Below are positions 33,630-42,371 of a stretch of 64,000 nucleotides of DNA, piece by piece (the first letter of the stretch is position 1; each line of letters opens with the position of its first letter). The notes beneath the pieces are model-generated. The model searched no databases and was not told where the DNA came from. It was given only the letters and a program-made list of their open reading frames with translations. Made by a program: the position numbers and the translations under genes. The DNA comes from Bacteroidota bacterium (GTDB taxonomy: Bacteria > Bacteroidota > Bacteroidia > Chitinophagales > Chitinophagaceae), in contig JAFDXL010000009.1 of the NCBI GenBank assembly GCA_018267955.1, positions 1,080,717-1,144,716 of the forward strand, in the 5' to 3' direction.

Positions 33630-36473
33630 TTAATTAGTCAATTCGTTGCCATCTTTATCCAGCTCTACAACATCGTATCCCAGTTTTTTGATGCCGTCAA
33701 ATACTACTGCTTTATCGCCTACCAGCAACACGTTTACATGCTCCATTTCGGGCAGGTTCTTTGAAATAAGGCCTTTAAGCTCACTAAGCGTCATAGCGCT
33801 CAAAATAGTATTTTGTTGTTTAGGGTAGTCTGCGCTCAGATCATATTCCATAATACGCGAAAGGAAACCGGCTTTTTGGAATCCTGATTCGTATTTACGC
33901 GCATCACTCTGCGCCAAAGAACTTTTAGTGAATGCCAGTTCCTCTTCAGTTGGTCCATTCTTTTCGTACTGCTTCCATATCTTAATGATATCCATCATAG
34001 CACTATCTGTAGCCGCCGCCTTGATGCCTGCACTGAATGTATAATCGCCTGTATATTTATCTCCATCAAAAGATGAGCGGGCGCCGTAAGTCCATCCTTT
34101 ATCTTCGCGCAGGTCGAGATTGAGACGGCTATTAAATGCACCACCGAAAGGATAATTCGCTACCGTCATTTTATAGAAGTCGCCCAGGGCATCATATTTA
34201 AGATTGGTTACATCGCCTATCCTGAACTCTGTTTGTGCAGCGTTGGGAACATTTACAAAATAAATACGTGTCTTAGCAGGTTTAGGCATAGGGTTTACCA
34301 CGGGGGCATAGATCGTTTTATCAGGAAGCTGATCTACAAACTTAAGTTTGGGCAATATTTTATCGTGAGAAACATCGCCTACAACAACTATCCTTGCATT
34401 CTGCTTACTGAAATAATTTTTATAATAGTCTTCAATATCAGCAAGTGAGATATTGTTTAATGTAGTTTCCGTACCAGAAGCCGGCCAGCCCAGCACCGTA
34501 TTGCCGTATGATAATTTATTGTACACAATACTCGCTATATAGTTAGGACGCGCATATGCGTTCTTAATGCTTTCGATAGTCCTTTTCCTGTTTCGGTTAA
34601 AGGCTTCTTCAGTAAACTTTGGATTCAGCAAACGCTCCTTCACCAGCTCCATTGTCTTGTCAAGATTTTTAGTCAGTGAACGCACACTTACATCTATGCC
34701 ATCATAACCTGAATTCACATCTATAGAGCTACCCAGTTTATCCAGTGCAACACTAAACTGTTCTGCAGTATAATTTTTAGTATCCTCTTCCATCATACCG
34801 GCAAACATGCTTGCCAGACCAGCTTTCTTTGGGTCATTACCTTCTACCATACGTCCACCCTCAAAGTGCATCAATACAGTTACTACCGGTATTTCATCAG
34901 TTTGTGTACCTATTACGTTGATATTTGCCCCTACCCTGTCTTTCCAGAACTCAGGCACCTTAACTATAGGATTAGGGCCATTGCCGGGCATTTTAGAACG
35001 GTCGAAATTGTCTTTGGCCTTTACATATTTCAGCTTACTGTAGCCATAGTCCGGTGCATTATAGCCCTGTGTAGATACCGTGTAGTTATCCGCTGCAACC
35101 TTGTTATCTTCATTGCCTTTGGGGAGTACACTAACAGTAAGGCTGTGCTTACCCTTAATGTATTTTTCATATACGCGCATTACATCTTCCTTCGTAACGC
35201 TTGTATAGCGCTTCAGTTCTTTACCAATACCATTAGGATCGCCGGTAAAAGTATAGAATAATGCAAGCTGGGAAACCTTTCCTGATACAGTTTCGAGCCT
35301 ATTGACCATACCTGCTTCCGCACTGTTTCGGAACTTTTCTATATCCTCGTCAGTAACCCCGCGTTTCTCAAATTCTGCCAGGCACTCCTTCACCGTATTA
35401 TCAATATCGGCAAGTTTTTGCCCCGGGTAAGGGATTACAGAAATCGTAAACTCCCCTGCCAGCTCACTTGTTGCATCATAACAAGTAGCATTTACCGCCT
35501 TTTGCTTCTTTACAAGGTTTTTGTACATGATGGAAGTTTTACCCTGCCCTAATATCTCTGCCAGGCAATCGAGTGCAGCCTCATCCTTATCAAAAGAAGA
35601 AACACCGGGATATATGATCTTCAGTTGTGGCAGTTTGGCGTAGTTATCTACCATGGATACATACCTGTCTTTTTCCAGCGCTACCGCCGGCACCTTAACA
35701 GGATCTACTTCAGGACCTCGTGGTATACTGCCAAAATATTTCTCTACCATTTTCAACACATCTTTTGTGTTTACGTCGCCACCAATAGTTAACACGGCAT
35801 TGTTAGGCCCATACCAGCGAAGGAAGAAATTTTTCAGGTCATTCACATTTACACTATTCAGATCTTCGATATAGCCAATGGTCAGCCATGAATAGGGATG
35901 GCCATAAGGATACAGATTTTTTGATGACACCTCGTTTACCAGGCCGTAAGGGACATTATCATAACGTTGTCCACGTTCATTCTTTACGGTAGCACGCTGC
36001 ACTTCAAATTTTTGCTGTGTTACAGCATCCAGCAAAAAGCCCATACGGTCGGCTTCGAGCCAAAGCATTTTTTCAAGCTGGTTACTTGGTACCGTCTCAA
36101 AATAATTGGTGCGATCCTGGTTAGTAGAACCATTTAATGTTCCCCCTGCTTCCGTAATGATCTTAAAATGCTGCTCATCCGCAACATTATCCGACCCCTG
36201 GAACATCATGTGCTCAAAAAAGTGCGCAAAACCCGACTTACCGATCTCCTCACGGGCAGAACCCACGTGATATGTAACATCTACATGCACAATAGGATCG
36301 GAGTGATCTTCATGTATTACCACGTTCAGGCCGTTGGGCAGTACATAACGTTCGAAAGGGATGACTAATTCATCACCTTTTTTCGTAACTTTTTCTACAA
36401 GCTTTGCCTGTGCGATGGCATGCGGGCTATACACCACTGCCAGAGCGCATAAAGAAAGAAATATGCGTTTCAT
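33630..36473 (-). CDS. M16 family (insulinase/pitrilysin) zinc metallopeptidase, secreted
   Basis: A 947-residue protein with a signal peptide (MKRIFLSLCALAVVYSPHAIAQ). It has two M16 repeats. The first carries the inverted zinc motif HFFEH at residues 84-88 and NERGQRYDN downstream, which supplies the third zinc ligand region. The second half (from about 500) lacks the motif, as is normal for the inactive partner domain. Full-length two-domain fusions of this kind are common periplasmic or surface peptidases in Bacteroidota. It degrades oligopeptides; the natural substrate is unknown. The stem-loop downstream ends its transcript. Confidence 0.94.
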   Translation of the reverse strand: MKRIFLSLCALAVVYSPHAIAQAKLVEKVTKKGDELVIPFERYVLPNGLNVVIHEDHSDPIVHVDVTYHVGSAREEIGKSGFAHFFEHMMFQGSDNVADEQHFKIITEAGGTLNGSTNQDRTNYFETVPSNQLEKMLWLEADRMGFLLDAVTQQKFEVQRATVKNERGQRYDNVPYGLVNEVSSKNLYPYGHPYSWLTIGYIEDLNSVNVNDLKNFFLRWYGPNNAVLTIGGDVNTKDVLKMVEKYFGSIPRGPEVDPVKVPAVALEKDRYVSMVDNYAKLPQLKIIYPGVSSFDKDEAALDCLAEILGQGKTSIMYKNLVKKQKAVNATCYDATSELAGEFTISVIPYPGQKLADIDNTVKECLAEFEKRGVTDEDIEKFRNSAEAGMVNRLETVSGKVSQLALFYTFTGDPNGIGKELKRYTSVTKEDVMRVYEKYIKGKHSLTVSVLPKGNEDNKVAADNYTVSTQGYNAPDYGYSKLKYVKAKDNFDRSKMPGNGPNPIVKVPEFWKDRVGANINVIGTQTDEIPVVTVLMHFEGGRMVEGNDPKKAGLASMFAGMMEEDTKNYTAEQFSVALDKLGSSIDVNSGYDGIDVSVRSLTKNLDKTMELVKERLLNPKFTEEAFNRNRKRTIESIKNAYARPNYIASIVYNKLSYGNTVLGWPASGTETTLNNISLADIEDYYKNYFSKQNARIVVVGDVSHDKILPKLKFVDQLPDKTIYAPVVNPMPKPAKTRIYFVNVPNAAQTEFRIGDVTNLKYDALGDFYKMTVANYPFGGAFNSRLNLDLREDKGWTYGARSSFDGDKYTGDYTFSAGIKAAATDSAMMDIIKIWKQYEKNGPTEEELAFTKSSLAQSDARKYESGFQKAGFLSRIMEYDLSADYPKQQNTILSAMTLSELKGLISKNLPEMEHVNVLLVGDKAVVFDGIKKLGYDVVELDKDGNELTN

Positions 36474-36512
36474 AAATTTAATTGCTGTATTGGAACTGAG
36501 TAAATATAAAAC

Positions 36513-37007
36513 CTATTGCTGGGAAAGCGTGAATAATACACCTATATTATAACTACCAGCATTGTAACCAAAACCGGGGTTGATGCTTAGATCTGTATTA
36601 AAGCTATTACCAGTAGTATTCTCATCTCCTTTATTGCCGGTTTTTAGCGTCTGTGAGTTAGTAGACATAGTAATGTATGAGGAAGTACCATTTCTCCTGA
36701 TTTGCAAGACACTTGCCGGCATATTGGCACTGGCACCACTGCTCATAGCCTGGAAATAGGCACTTTGGGCAGAAATATCAATTAGCCAGTTTACATTGCT
36801 TTTTACGGCAATGGTAGCAGCATTTGTAATTGTGATACCCGACATATAATCTGAAGCATCATTAAAAGACACAACACCGGTGAGATTAGTAATCGTCAAT
36901 CCCATACATGCGCTGATATCTATAGTACCGGAAACAGTAGTAGATGATTGCGCCCGCACTTTTCCAAATGTTATCATTAATATCAATATGGCAAACAAAT
37001 ATCTCAC
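36513..37007 (-). CDS. Secreted beta-rich protein, pilin/DUF4402-like (module A)
   Basis: A 164-residue protein. Signal peptide MRYLFAILILMITFGKVRAQ. The mature part is Ser/Thr/Asn-rich with alternating strands (GTIDISACMGLTITNLTGVV; NVNWLIDISAQSAYF) and ends in AGSYNIGVLFTLSQQ, a terminal strand like that of fimbrial or spore-coat U-type subunits. The family call is tentative. Its start overlaps the stop of the preceding gene by 4 bp (ATGA), so both are translated from one message. The ending resembles GHYNFTLMFTMTSP of that neighbour. Confidence 0.7.
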   Translation of the reverse strand: MRYLFAILILMITFGKVRAQSSTTVSGTIDISACMGLTITNLTGVVSFNDASDYMSGITITNAATIAVKSNVNWLIDISAQSAYFQAMSSGASANMPASVLQIRRNGTSSYITMSTNSQTLKTGNKGDENTTGNSFNTDLSINPGFGYNAGSYNIGVLFTLSQQ

Positions 37008-37501
37008 GGGCTGGTCATTGTAAACATTAACGTAAAGTTATAGTGCCCGGTAGCAGTGCTGTAACCCGGGGCAGTGCAAATAAGGTCGTAGTAGAAATTA
37101 AATATTGTTGTACGTCTGCTTATACTAAACAAACGTTGATCGGAAGTAGATAGAATGAATGGTGATGTAACGAGATTACTTACGCCGGTGGTACTGTTAA
37201 CAGATTTATAGTCTAATTCCAGGTTCATACTACCGGGAACAAATCCGTATGGTGCGCTATAATAATATATCCTGGCATATACACTAATATTAGAAGATCT
37301 AGGCCTTACAGTTACGATAAATGCATTTTGTAGTACGTTATCGTTTTCCAGGCTTGAAGCAGTATTGAAATTAAAATTGAGACCTGTGGTCGTATTAAGC
37401 GAAAAAGTATTCTGCGCCAGGGACTTAGAGAATGGCAATAAGATTATTAACAGGGTACAGAATAACCTCATCCGGTAAGTAATTGGTTGATTATTTTGCA
37501 T
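37004..37501 (-). CDS. Secreted beta-rich protein, pilin-like (module B)
   Basis: A 165-residue protein. MRLFCTLLIILLPFSKSLAQ is a signal peptide, starting at Met11; a start at ATG 37471 would give exactly this leader and is an alternative to 37501. The mature part is a series of beta strands with aromatic residues and ends in GHYNFTLMFTMTSP, the same type of C-terminal strand as module A. No catalytic motif is seen. It is divergent, by 41 bp, from the chaperone-like gene at 37543, which suggests joint regulation. Confidence 0.7.
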   Translation of the reverse strand: MQNNQPITYRMRLFCTLLIILLPFSKSLAQNTFSLNTTTGLNFNFNTASSLENDNVLQNAFIVTVRPRSSNISVYARIYYYSAPYGFVPGSMNLELDYKSVNSTTGVSNLVTSPFILSTSDQRLFSISRRTTIFNFYYDLICTAPGYSTATGHYNFTLMFTMTSP

Positions 37502-37542
37502 TTATCATGTAAAAATACTTTTTTTGCGTATACTTTGCATAT

Positions 37543-38349
37543 ATGAGGCGACTTTACTTTCCCATCATGTTCGCGCTCCTTTTTTTATGTTGCGCATTTA
37601 ATGCAGTAGCACAAAATTTAGGTGCTTTCCCAACGACCCTTGACTTTAAACTTGCTGCCGGGCAGGGCGAGTCGCAAGTAGTTACCGTTTCCAATGGTTC
37701 TACCCGAAAGGTTCAATTTAAATTATACCTGAATGACTGGGTTCGCGACAGTATGGGTGGCCATATTTATTATCGCGCCGATACCTTGTCCCGCTCCTGC
37801 GCCAAGTGGGTATCGCTGAGCACTACCTTCATTGAGCTGGAACCCGGCCAATCGAAACAAGTAACCGTAAAACTGCAAATGCCTGAAGACCCCAATGCCA
37901 CTAAAGAAATGAAATGGGCTATGCTCTTCATAGAAACTGTAGAAGAAGCTAACGCATCTGCCAGCAAAACAACTGCGGCCAGCGTGCGGAACCTGCTACG
38001 TATAGGTGTGCATATCTACCAGACACCACCTAATGTTACAAAAAAGGAGATCAAGGCTTACGACCTGGTACCCGCTAAAGATGCGGCCAACACATATAAC
38101 CTTGTATGCCAGAATACAGGGGATGTAATGCTGGAATGTAAAGCACACCTGGAATTGTCTGCAGTTGCAGATGGCAGCAAAACCAAACTCGACCAAATAG
38201 AGTTTCCTATGTTTCCGCAACAAAGAAGGCTGGTAACCTTTGAATTGCCTAAAAATCTTGCAAAAGGTAAGTACTCGGCATTGGCTGTACTTGATGGTGG
38301 CGAAGACATTTCACTGGAAGCTGTAGAAAGCGAAATAGAAGTAAAATAA
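37543..38349 (+). CDS. PapD-like periplasmic chaperone candidate
   Basis: A 268-residue protein with a signal peptide ending NAVAQ. Residues 25-150 look like an Ig-type N-domain: FPTTLDFKLAAGQGESQVVTVSNGS, then FIELEPGQSKQVTVKLQMPEDP and KEMKWAMLFIETVEE, the pattern of PapD/DUF916-like chaperone domains. A second Ig-like domain follows (NLVCQNTGDVMLECKAHLEL; LPKNLAKGKYSALAVLDGGE). Such proteins donate a strand to subunits that lack their own. It is surrounded by three small secreted beta-rich proteins but no usher gene. The functional link is inference. Confidence 0.72.
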   Translation: MRRLYFPIMFALLFLCCAFNAVAQNLGAFPTTLDFKLAAGQGESQVVTVSNGSTRKVQFKLYLNDWVRDSMGGHIYYRADTLSRSCAKWVSLSTTFIELEPGQSKQVTVKLQMPEDPNATKEMKWAMLFIETVEEANASASKTTAASVRNLLRIGVHIYQTPPNVTKKEIKAYDLVPAKDAANTYNLVCQNTGDVMLECKAHLELSAVADGSKTKLDQIEFPMFPQQRRLVTFELPKNLAKGKYSALAVLDGGEDISLEAVESEIEVK

Positions 38350-38367
38350 TCTCTTTATAAATACTGC

Positions 38368-38397
38368 AAAGCCGGCGAATTATCGCCGGCTTTTTTA
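38368..38397 (+). terminator. Rho-independent terminator after the chaperone-like gene
   Basis: Perfect stem AAAGCCGGCGA / TCGCCGGCTTT with loop ATTA and a T run. It separates this gene from the next secreted-protein gene. Confidence 0.9.
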
Positions 38398-38482
38398 TTT
38401 GATATAGCCTTACGCGGGCATAAAAAATGCCAAGTGTAAATACGTGTATAAAATTTTTATTTTTTTAACACTAACATAAAAA

Positions 38483-38576
38483 GCTGATTATCAGCAAATA
38501 AAAGACACCGTTAACAAATAGATTAGAAATCGTTAACGGAATGTTTGCTTTTGTTAATAGTATGTTATTATCTTTA
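38483..38576 (+). promoter_or_regulatory. Promoter and palindromes upstream of the DUF4402-like gene
   Basis: TTTG at 38544-38547, 21 bp, then TATCTTTA at 38569-38576 (one base from TAnnTTTG). Just upstream are two symmetric elements: GCTGATTATCAGC (38483-38495), and CCGTTAAC (38508-38515) with its inverse GTTAACGG (38532-38539) across 16 bp. Both are candidate regulator sites. Confidence 0.5.
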
Positions 38577-38606
38577 TATAACTGAAGCGGGAAACCGAAG
38601 CAAACA

Positions 38607-39032
38607 ATGAGAAAAATTACCCTCATATTACTTTTAACCATTGCATTTGTATATAATACGTATGCAGATGTAAATGCTTCTGCTTCAGCATCTCAAACCA
38701 TACAATTAGTATTAGCACCTGCTATTGAGATAAATACTACCGGTGTAGTGATAGGATCGGGCAAACAAGGTGCTAATCAATCATTTACAGTAAAATCAAA
38801 TAACGAATTTACCATATCAGTAAATACTGTGGCTGCAAACCAGCATGTAACTGTGGCACTTGCAGATAATAATACTGACGGACAAGCTGCTAAAGACGGC
38901 AAGAACCTGTCTTTGTCTACAACAGCAAGGAACTTATTAAGCCATTGCAGCAGAAGCAATGACCAGACATTTGCAGTAAATTATAAAGCTAAGAGCAATG
39001 CTACGGTAGTATATACTGCCACCCAACCTTAA
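38607..39032 (+). CDS. Secreted beta-rich protein, DUF4402-like (module C)
   Basis: A 141-residue protein. Signal peptide MRKITLILLLTIAFVYNTYA, then DVNASASASQTIQLVLAPAIEI and SFTVKSNNEFTISVNT, and a final VVYTATQP strand. The start of the mature part and the strand pattern resemble DUF4402 and spore-coat U/fimbrial subunits. It is the third small secreted beta-rich protein flanking the chaperone-like gene, but has its own promoter and terminator. Function unknown; a surface fibre subunit is one possibility. Confidence 0.68.
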   Translation: MRKITLILLLTIAFVYNTYADVNASASASQTIQLVLAPAIEINTTGVVIGSGKQGANQSFTVKSNNEFTISVNTVAANQHVTVALADNNTDGQAAKDGKNLSLSTTARNLLSHCSRSNDQTFAVNYKAKSNATVVYTATQP

Positions 39033-39062
39033 ATAAGACATTGTCTCTATCACCCTGGATGC

Positions 39063-39100
39063 ACAGCTACGTACGATCAGTATGTAGCTGTTTCCGTTTT
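39063..39100 (+). terminator. Probable terminator after module C
   Basis: Stem ACAGCTACGTAC / GTATGTAGCTGT with one mismatch and a 5-base loop, followed by TTCCGTTTT. The T run is imperfect. Confidence 0.6.
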
Positions 39101-39150
39101 ACAGAAAATGAAGGCATTATTATTGCCGTTATAACCTTAAACATAATGAA

Positions 39151-39570
39151 ATGAAATTTTCATCGACAGCTATTATTCTTCTCGTGATCCATGCTATGAC
39201 AATTACCTCATGCTCCAAGAAAATAACGGAGGCTAATACGGACCCTTGCAAGGGCGTGATGTGCACTATGCTGTTTGCAATGGTTACGACAAATGTTACA
39301 GACCAGGCAGGCAATGCTGTTGCGCTGGATAGTTTTTATACGTTACACGCAAAGACGGGCGATAAAATATACCATGACAAGAATACAATGCCCAATGGAT
39401 ATACCGTGCTTGACGACGGATATCAAAAAAAACTAGTCAATAAAAACGACAACTTTTACTTCGTTGGATACTTAAAGGGTAAACAAGTAGTCAACGAGCC
39501 TTATGTGATTGGCGCCGACTGCTGCCACATAAAAAAGCAATCGGGGAAGGATACGATACAGATACCCTAA
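39151..39570 (+). CDS. Putative lipoprotein, unknown function
   Basis: A 139-residue protein. The N-terminus MKFSSTAIILLVIHAMTITSCSKK is a lipoprotein signal with Cys21 after the lipobox. The mature part has CKGVMCTMLFAMVTTNVTDQAGN, an Ig-like or carboxypeptidase-regulatory-like strand pattern, and ends IGADCCHIKKQSGKDTIQIP. Four further Cys are present. No family is recognised. It overlaps the convergent gene at 39567 by 4 bp. Confidence 0.7.
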   Translation: MKFSSTAIILLVIHAMTITSCSKKITEANTDPCKGVMCTMLFAMVTTNVTDQAGNAVALDSFYTLHAKTGDKIYHDKNTMPNGYTVLDDGYQKKLVNKNDNFYFVGYLKGKQVVNEPYVIGADCCHIKKQSGKDTIQIP

Positions 39571-40331
39571 TATACCCTGGAAAAAGTTGACGCACAGGTA
39601 TCATCGACCGTACTGCCGGTAACGCGATAATGAACGATCATGGTATTATCGTCGTAAGTGCCGGCACCACTGAAACTTACACCATTAGTGGTTTGCACAG
39701 GTATGTTCAAAGTATTATCAGTAGGATTCATATCGGCACTCACTTTGTTTGACCATACCCCACTCCAGAAACCTTTTATATAGATGCGATTACTAATAGT
39801 ACTGTCTTTCTCTACTTTACAGGTATCGCCCATGGAGCCAGACTGACTGCACTGGCTCTTTTCTACAAAGAAACCAACCAGGCCATCCGCAGCATTTGCG
39901 TAGGGCAGAACAGTGAGCGTTATTTTATAGTCTGTGAATCCTGAACTGGTACTACCGCCTCGTACTGTAATAGGATATACCCCTACAGGAGCATGATTGC
40001 AAGTGATGGTAAAAATTGTAGTGAAAGAAGGGCTACCGATGGATATAGGACTAAACTTAGCCGTGGCACCCTTAGGAAGCCCCTGGCAGCTAAGCAGTAC
40101 ATTCTCTAATTTGCCGGAAACATAATTGACGTTGATAGTTTGAGAAACAGAACCATTACGTTCCATTGTCATATCGGAGAGGCCATTAATAGTATACTTA
40201 AGATCGCCGTAACCAGTATTATTATCGGGCGTTGGGTCACTTGGTGTTTTATTACATGCACTGATGGCCACCAGTGAAAGTGTTGTAACGAGTATACATA
40301 TATGAATGGCTATCCGGCTACGTCTAAACAT
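39567..40331 (-). CDS. Putative lipoprotein with beta-rich domains, unknown function
   Basis: A 254-residue protein. Lipoprotein signal ending VAISACNK, then a Pro/Asn-rich linker. Residues about 45-145 look like an Ig or cadherin-like domain (SVSQTINVNYVSGKLENVLLSCQGLPKG; VGVYPITVRGGS). The C-terminal 100 residues hold four Cys (KSQCSQSGSMGDTCKV; late DDTCASTF). No family assigned. It stands alone on the minus strand and converges on the lipoprotein gene at 39151. Confidence 0.7.
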   Translation of the reverse strand: MFRRSRIAIHICILVTTLSLVAISACNKTPSDPTPDNNTGYGDLKYTINGLSDMTMERNGSVSQTINVNYVSGKLENVLLSCQGLPKGATAKFSPISIGSPSFTTIFTITCNHAPVGVYPITVRGGSTSSGFTDYKITLTVLPYANAADGLVGFFVEKSQCSQSGSMGDTCKVEKDSTISNRIYIKGFWSGVWSNKVSADMNPTDNTLNIPVQTTNGVSFSGAGTYDDNTMIVHYRVTGSTVDDTCASTFSRVY

Positions 40332-40395
40332 AGCTACTAAGATAACGCATTGTGTTTAAAATTAAACAGGACTCCCGCGAAGTATTTTTACAACT

Positions 40396-41268
40396 TTAAC
40401 TTAATAAGACAGAACGCATGGATATGGAGCCTGCGTCCATTTTATCATTGAAATAGTTGATCTCATCTTTTTTATCCTGCAGGCCCAGTGTGTATAGCAG
40501 CGGCAGGTAATGATCGTTGGTAGGTACCGCCAAACGGGCGATACTGCCGAGCTTATCGTACCGGATGATGCTTTCATGATCGCCACTGTCTATAAAACCT
40601 TTGATCTTTGCATCAAATTCATAAGCCCATGGGAATTGCTGCTTGTTCTCAAAATCTATCATGCCCAGGTTATGAACTATATTACCACTACCCATGATCA
40701 ATACCCCTCTTTTTCTTAACTCTTTGAGTTGCTGAGCCAACTGGTAATGATACTGCGGTGACTGGTAATAATCTATACTCAGTTGTAAAACCGGGATATC
40801 GGCCTTAGGGAACATAGGAAGCAAAACAGACCAGGTGCCATGATCGAGCCCCCATTGATGATCGTCTTTTACCTCTGTTGATTTTATGAGGGCCATGGTA
40901 TCTGCAGCCACATCGGGAGCTCCCGGTGCAGGATACTGTGCCTCAAATAATTCGCGGGGGAAGCCTCCGAAATCGTGTATGGTTTTGGGCTTTTCCATAG
41001 CTGTAACGTAGGTGCCACGGGTAAGCCAGTGTGCAGATATAGAAAGAATGGCCCGCGGCCTTGGCAACTCAGTACCCAGCTGCGCCCATGTTTTGCTGAA
41101 TTCATTTTTTAAAATGGCATTCATAGGATTGCCATGCCCTGTAAACATTACAGGCATTATATCTGTGCGGGGTTGCTCATCGGCCCAGCTTTTCAAAGAT
41201 TGTAGTTTCATTGCTATCGGTGCTAAAAGTACTGCCGTACCTGCCTTCAGGAAATCGCCTCTTTTCAT
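40396..41268 (-). CDS. ygiD: 4,5-DOPA-extradiol-dioxygenase-type enzyme with N-terminal leader
   Basis: About 290 residues from ATG 41268; the frame opens nine codons earlier (41295). The class III extradiol fold is clear: MFTGHGNPMNAI, LSISAHWLTRGTYV, GLDHGTWSVLLPMFP, LIMGSGNIVHNLG and NDHYLPLLYTLG hold the conserved His/Asp metal ligands. E. coli YgiD opens the ring of L-DOPA in vitro; the physiological substrate is unclear. Unlike YgiD it begins with MKRGDFLKAGTAVLLAPIAMKL, a basic plus hydrophobic leader that suggests export or anchoring. It stands alone on the minus strand. Confidence 0.9.
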   Translation of the reverse strand: MKRGDFLKAGTAVLLAPIAMKLQSLKSWADEQPRTDIMPVMFTGHGNPMNAILKNEFSKTWAQLGTELPRPRAILSISAHWLTRGTYVTAMEKPKTIHDFGGFPRELFEAQYPAPGAPDVAADTMALIKSTEVKDDHQWGLDHGTWSVLLPMFPKADIPVLQLSIDYYQSPQYHYQLAQQLKELRKRGVLIMGSGNIVHNLGMIDFENKQQFPWAYEFDAKIKGFIDSGDHESIIRYDKLGSIARLAVPTNDHYLPLLYTLGLQDKKDEINYFNDKMDAGSISMRSVLLS

Positions 41269-41397
41269 GCAATTACAAAAGTACTGATTATACATTGCAG
41301 TAAAACATCAATTAACGCTATGGTAACATTTGTAGCTACATCAATATAGATATTTGAATATAAGATGTAATATAGTATATTGGTTAGCAGCATATAA

Positions 41398-41727
41398 ATG
41401 AGTAACACACTAAACATACAGCAAGCGGCAAGAGAATGGCTGGATAGCCACCTCAATGACGAGGCTATAAAAACAGAGCTGATAAAAAGAGGCTTTGAGG
41501 AACATAGCCTGCCGGAAATGATGAACGAGATAAAAAAGCTGCGTAATTCCAGGAAAACATCGGGCGGCCTGATCTTGATACTTGCCGGGGCTGTACTATG
41601 CCTGCTCAGTTGCATACTGACCTTAACAGGCAGCTACAGTGGCACCAGTTTTCAGCTGGTGCTATATGGCATCACTACATTAGGTATCCTGATAACGTTT
41701 GGCGGATTGATCAAAATCTTCAATTAG
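41398..41727 (+). CDS. Small membrane protein with two C-terminal helices, unknown function
   Basis: A 109-residue protein. Residues 1-52 are hydrophilic and helical (AAREWLDSHLNDEAIKTELIKRGFEEHSL). Two membrane segments follow (GGLILILAGAVLCLLSCILTL and LVLYGITTLGILITFGGLI). No known family. Its stop is directly adjacent to the stop of the convergent gene at 41728. Confidence 0.65.
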   Translation: MSNTLNIQQAAREWLDSHLNDEAIKTELIKRGFEEHSLPEMMNEIKKLRNSRKTSGGLILILAGAVLCLLSCILTLTGSYSGTSFQLVLYGITTLGILITFGGLIKIFN

Positions 41728-41937
41728 CTATTTCTTATTGCCGGCTATTACCAGGCCTACACCCGCCAATACCACGATACCGCCTACATAAACAGGCCAG
41801 CCAACTGAATGTTTCTTTTCCTTATTAATCTCCAGCGGCCCAATATCAGCCACTTTTTCCTTTGTCTTAAAATTGATGCTGTTAAAGACCAGCATCAATA
41901 TGCCTACTATCAATAAAATTATCCCGGTAACTTTCAT
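41728..41937 (-). CDS. Small two-helix membrane protein, DUF3185-like
   Basis: A 69-residue protein with membrane segments TGIILLIVGILMLVFNSI and VYVGGIVVLAGVGLVIAG, and a short polar loop with KEKVADIGPLEINKEKKHS. The layout matches small DUF3185-type proteins. Function unknown. It lies downstream of the small lipoprotein gene on the same strand. Confidence 0.65.
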   Translation of the reverse strand: MKVTGIILLIVGILMLVFNSINFKTKEKVADIGPLEINKEKKHSVGWPVYVGGIVVLAGVGLVIAGNKK

Positions 41938-41964
41938 AGAATTATGATTTAGTAATGTAAACTA

Positions 41965-42210
41965 TCAGCGCATCTTAGCGCTATCTTCAGAACTTGCAGT
42001 GTTTGCCCTAAGGCCGCTTTCATTGGCTCCCTGGCTACGCGGAGAATCGGGCATGGCAGGATCCTGGGCATCATAGGTTGCAGGCGCTGTACCATTGAGA
42101 TTCGTAGAATCTATAGGCGTACTGCCCGGTACATTATCTTTAGTGCTATTGCCACAAGAGGCAAAAGCCATCGCCAGGGGGAATAAACAGATAATCGCTG
42201 TTTTTTTCAT
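41965..42210 (-). CDS. Small lipoprotein, unknown function
   Basis: An 81-residue protein with a clear lipoprotein signal (MKKTAIICLFPLAMAFASCGN, Cys19) and a short, disordered Ser/Thr/Pro/Asn/Asp-rich tail without motifs. It is probably co-transcribed with the 69-residue membrane protein that follows 27 bp later. Such small lipoproteins are frequent in Bacteroidota, often stress-related; no function can be assigned. Confidence 0.65.
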   Translation of the reverse strand: MKKTAIICLFPLAMAFASCGNSTKDNVPGSTPIDSTNLNGTAPATYDAQDPAMPDSPRSQGANESGLRANTASSEDSAKMR

Positions 42211-42371
42211 ATAACTGATTTAATGGTTAATGATCTGTGTGATACACAGCATTATATGGGAACAAAAAACTATGCCATGCGTTAAACCTAGCCCAAGGGC
42301 AGCGTGGAAAATCGGTGAGATTTGTTATTTTTTTTGCGACAAACCTGTATTTTGTAGAAAACTTATACCCA

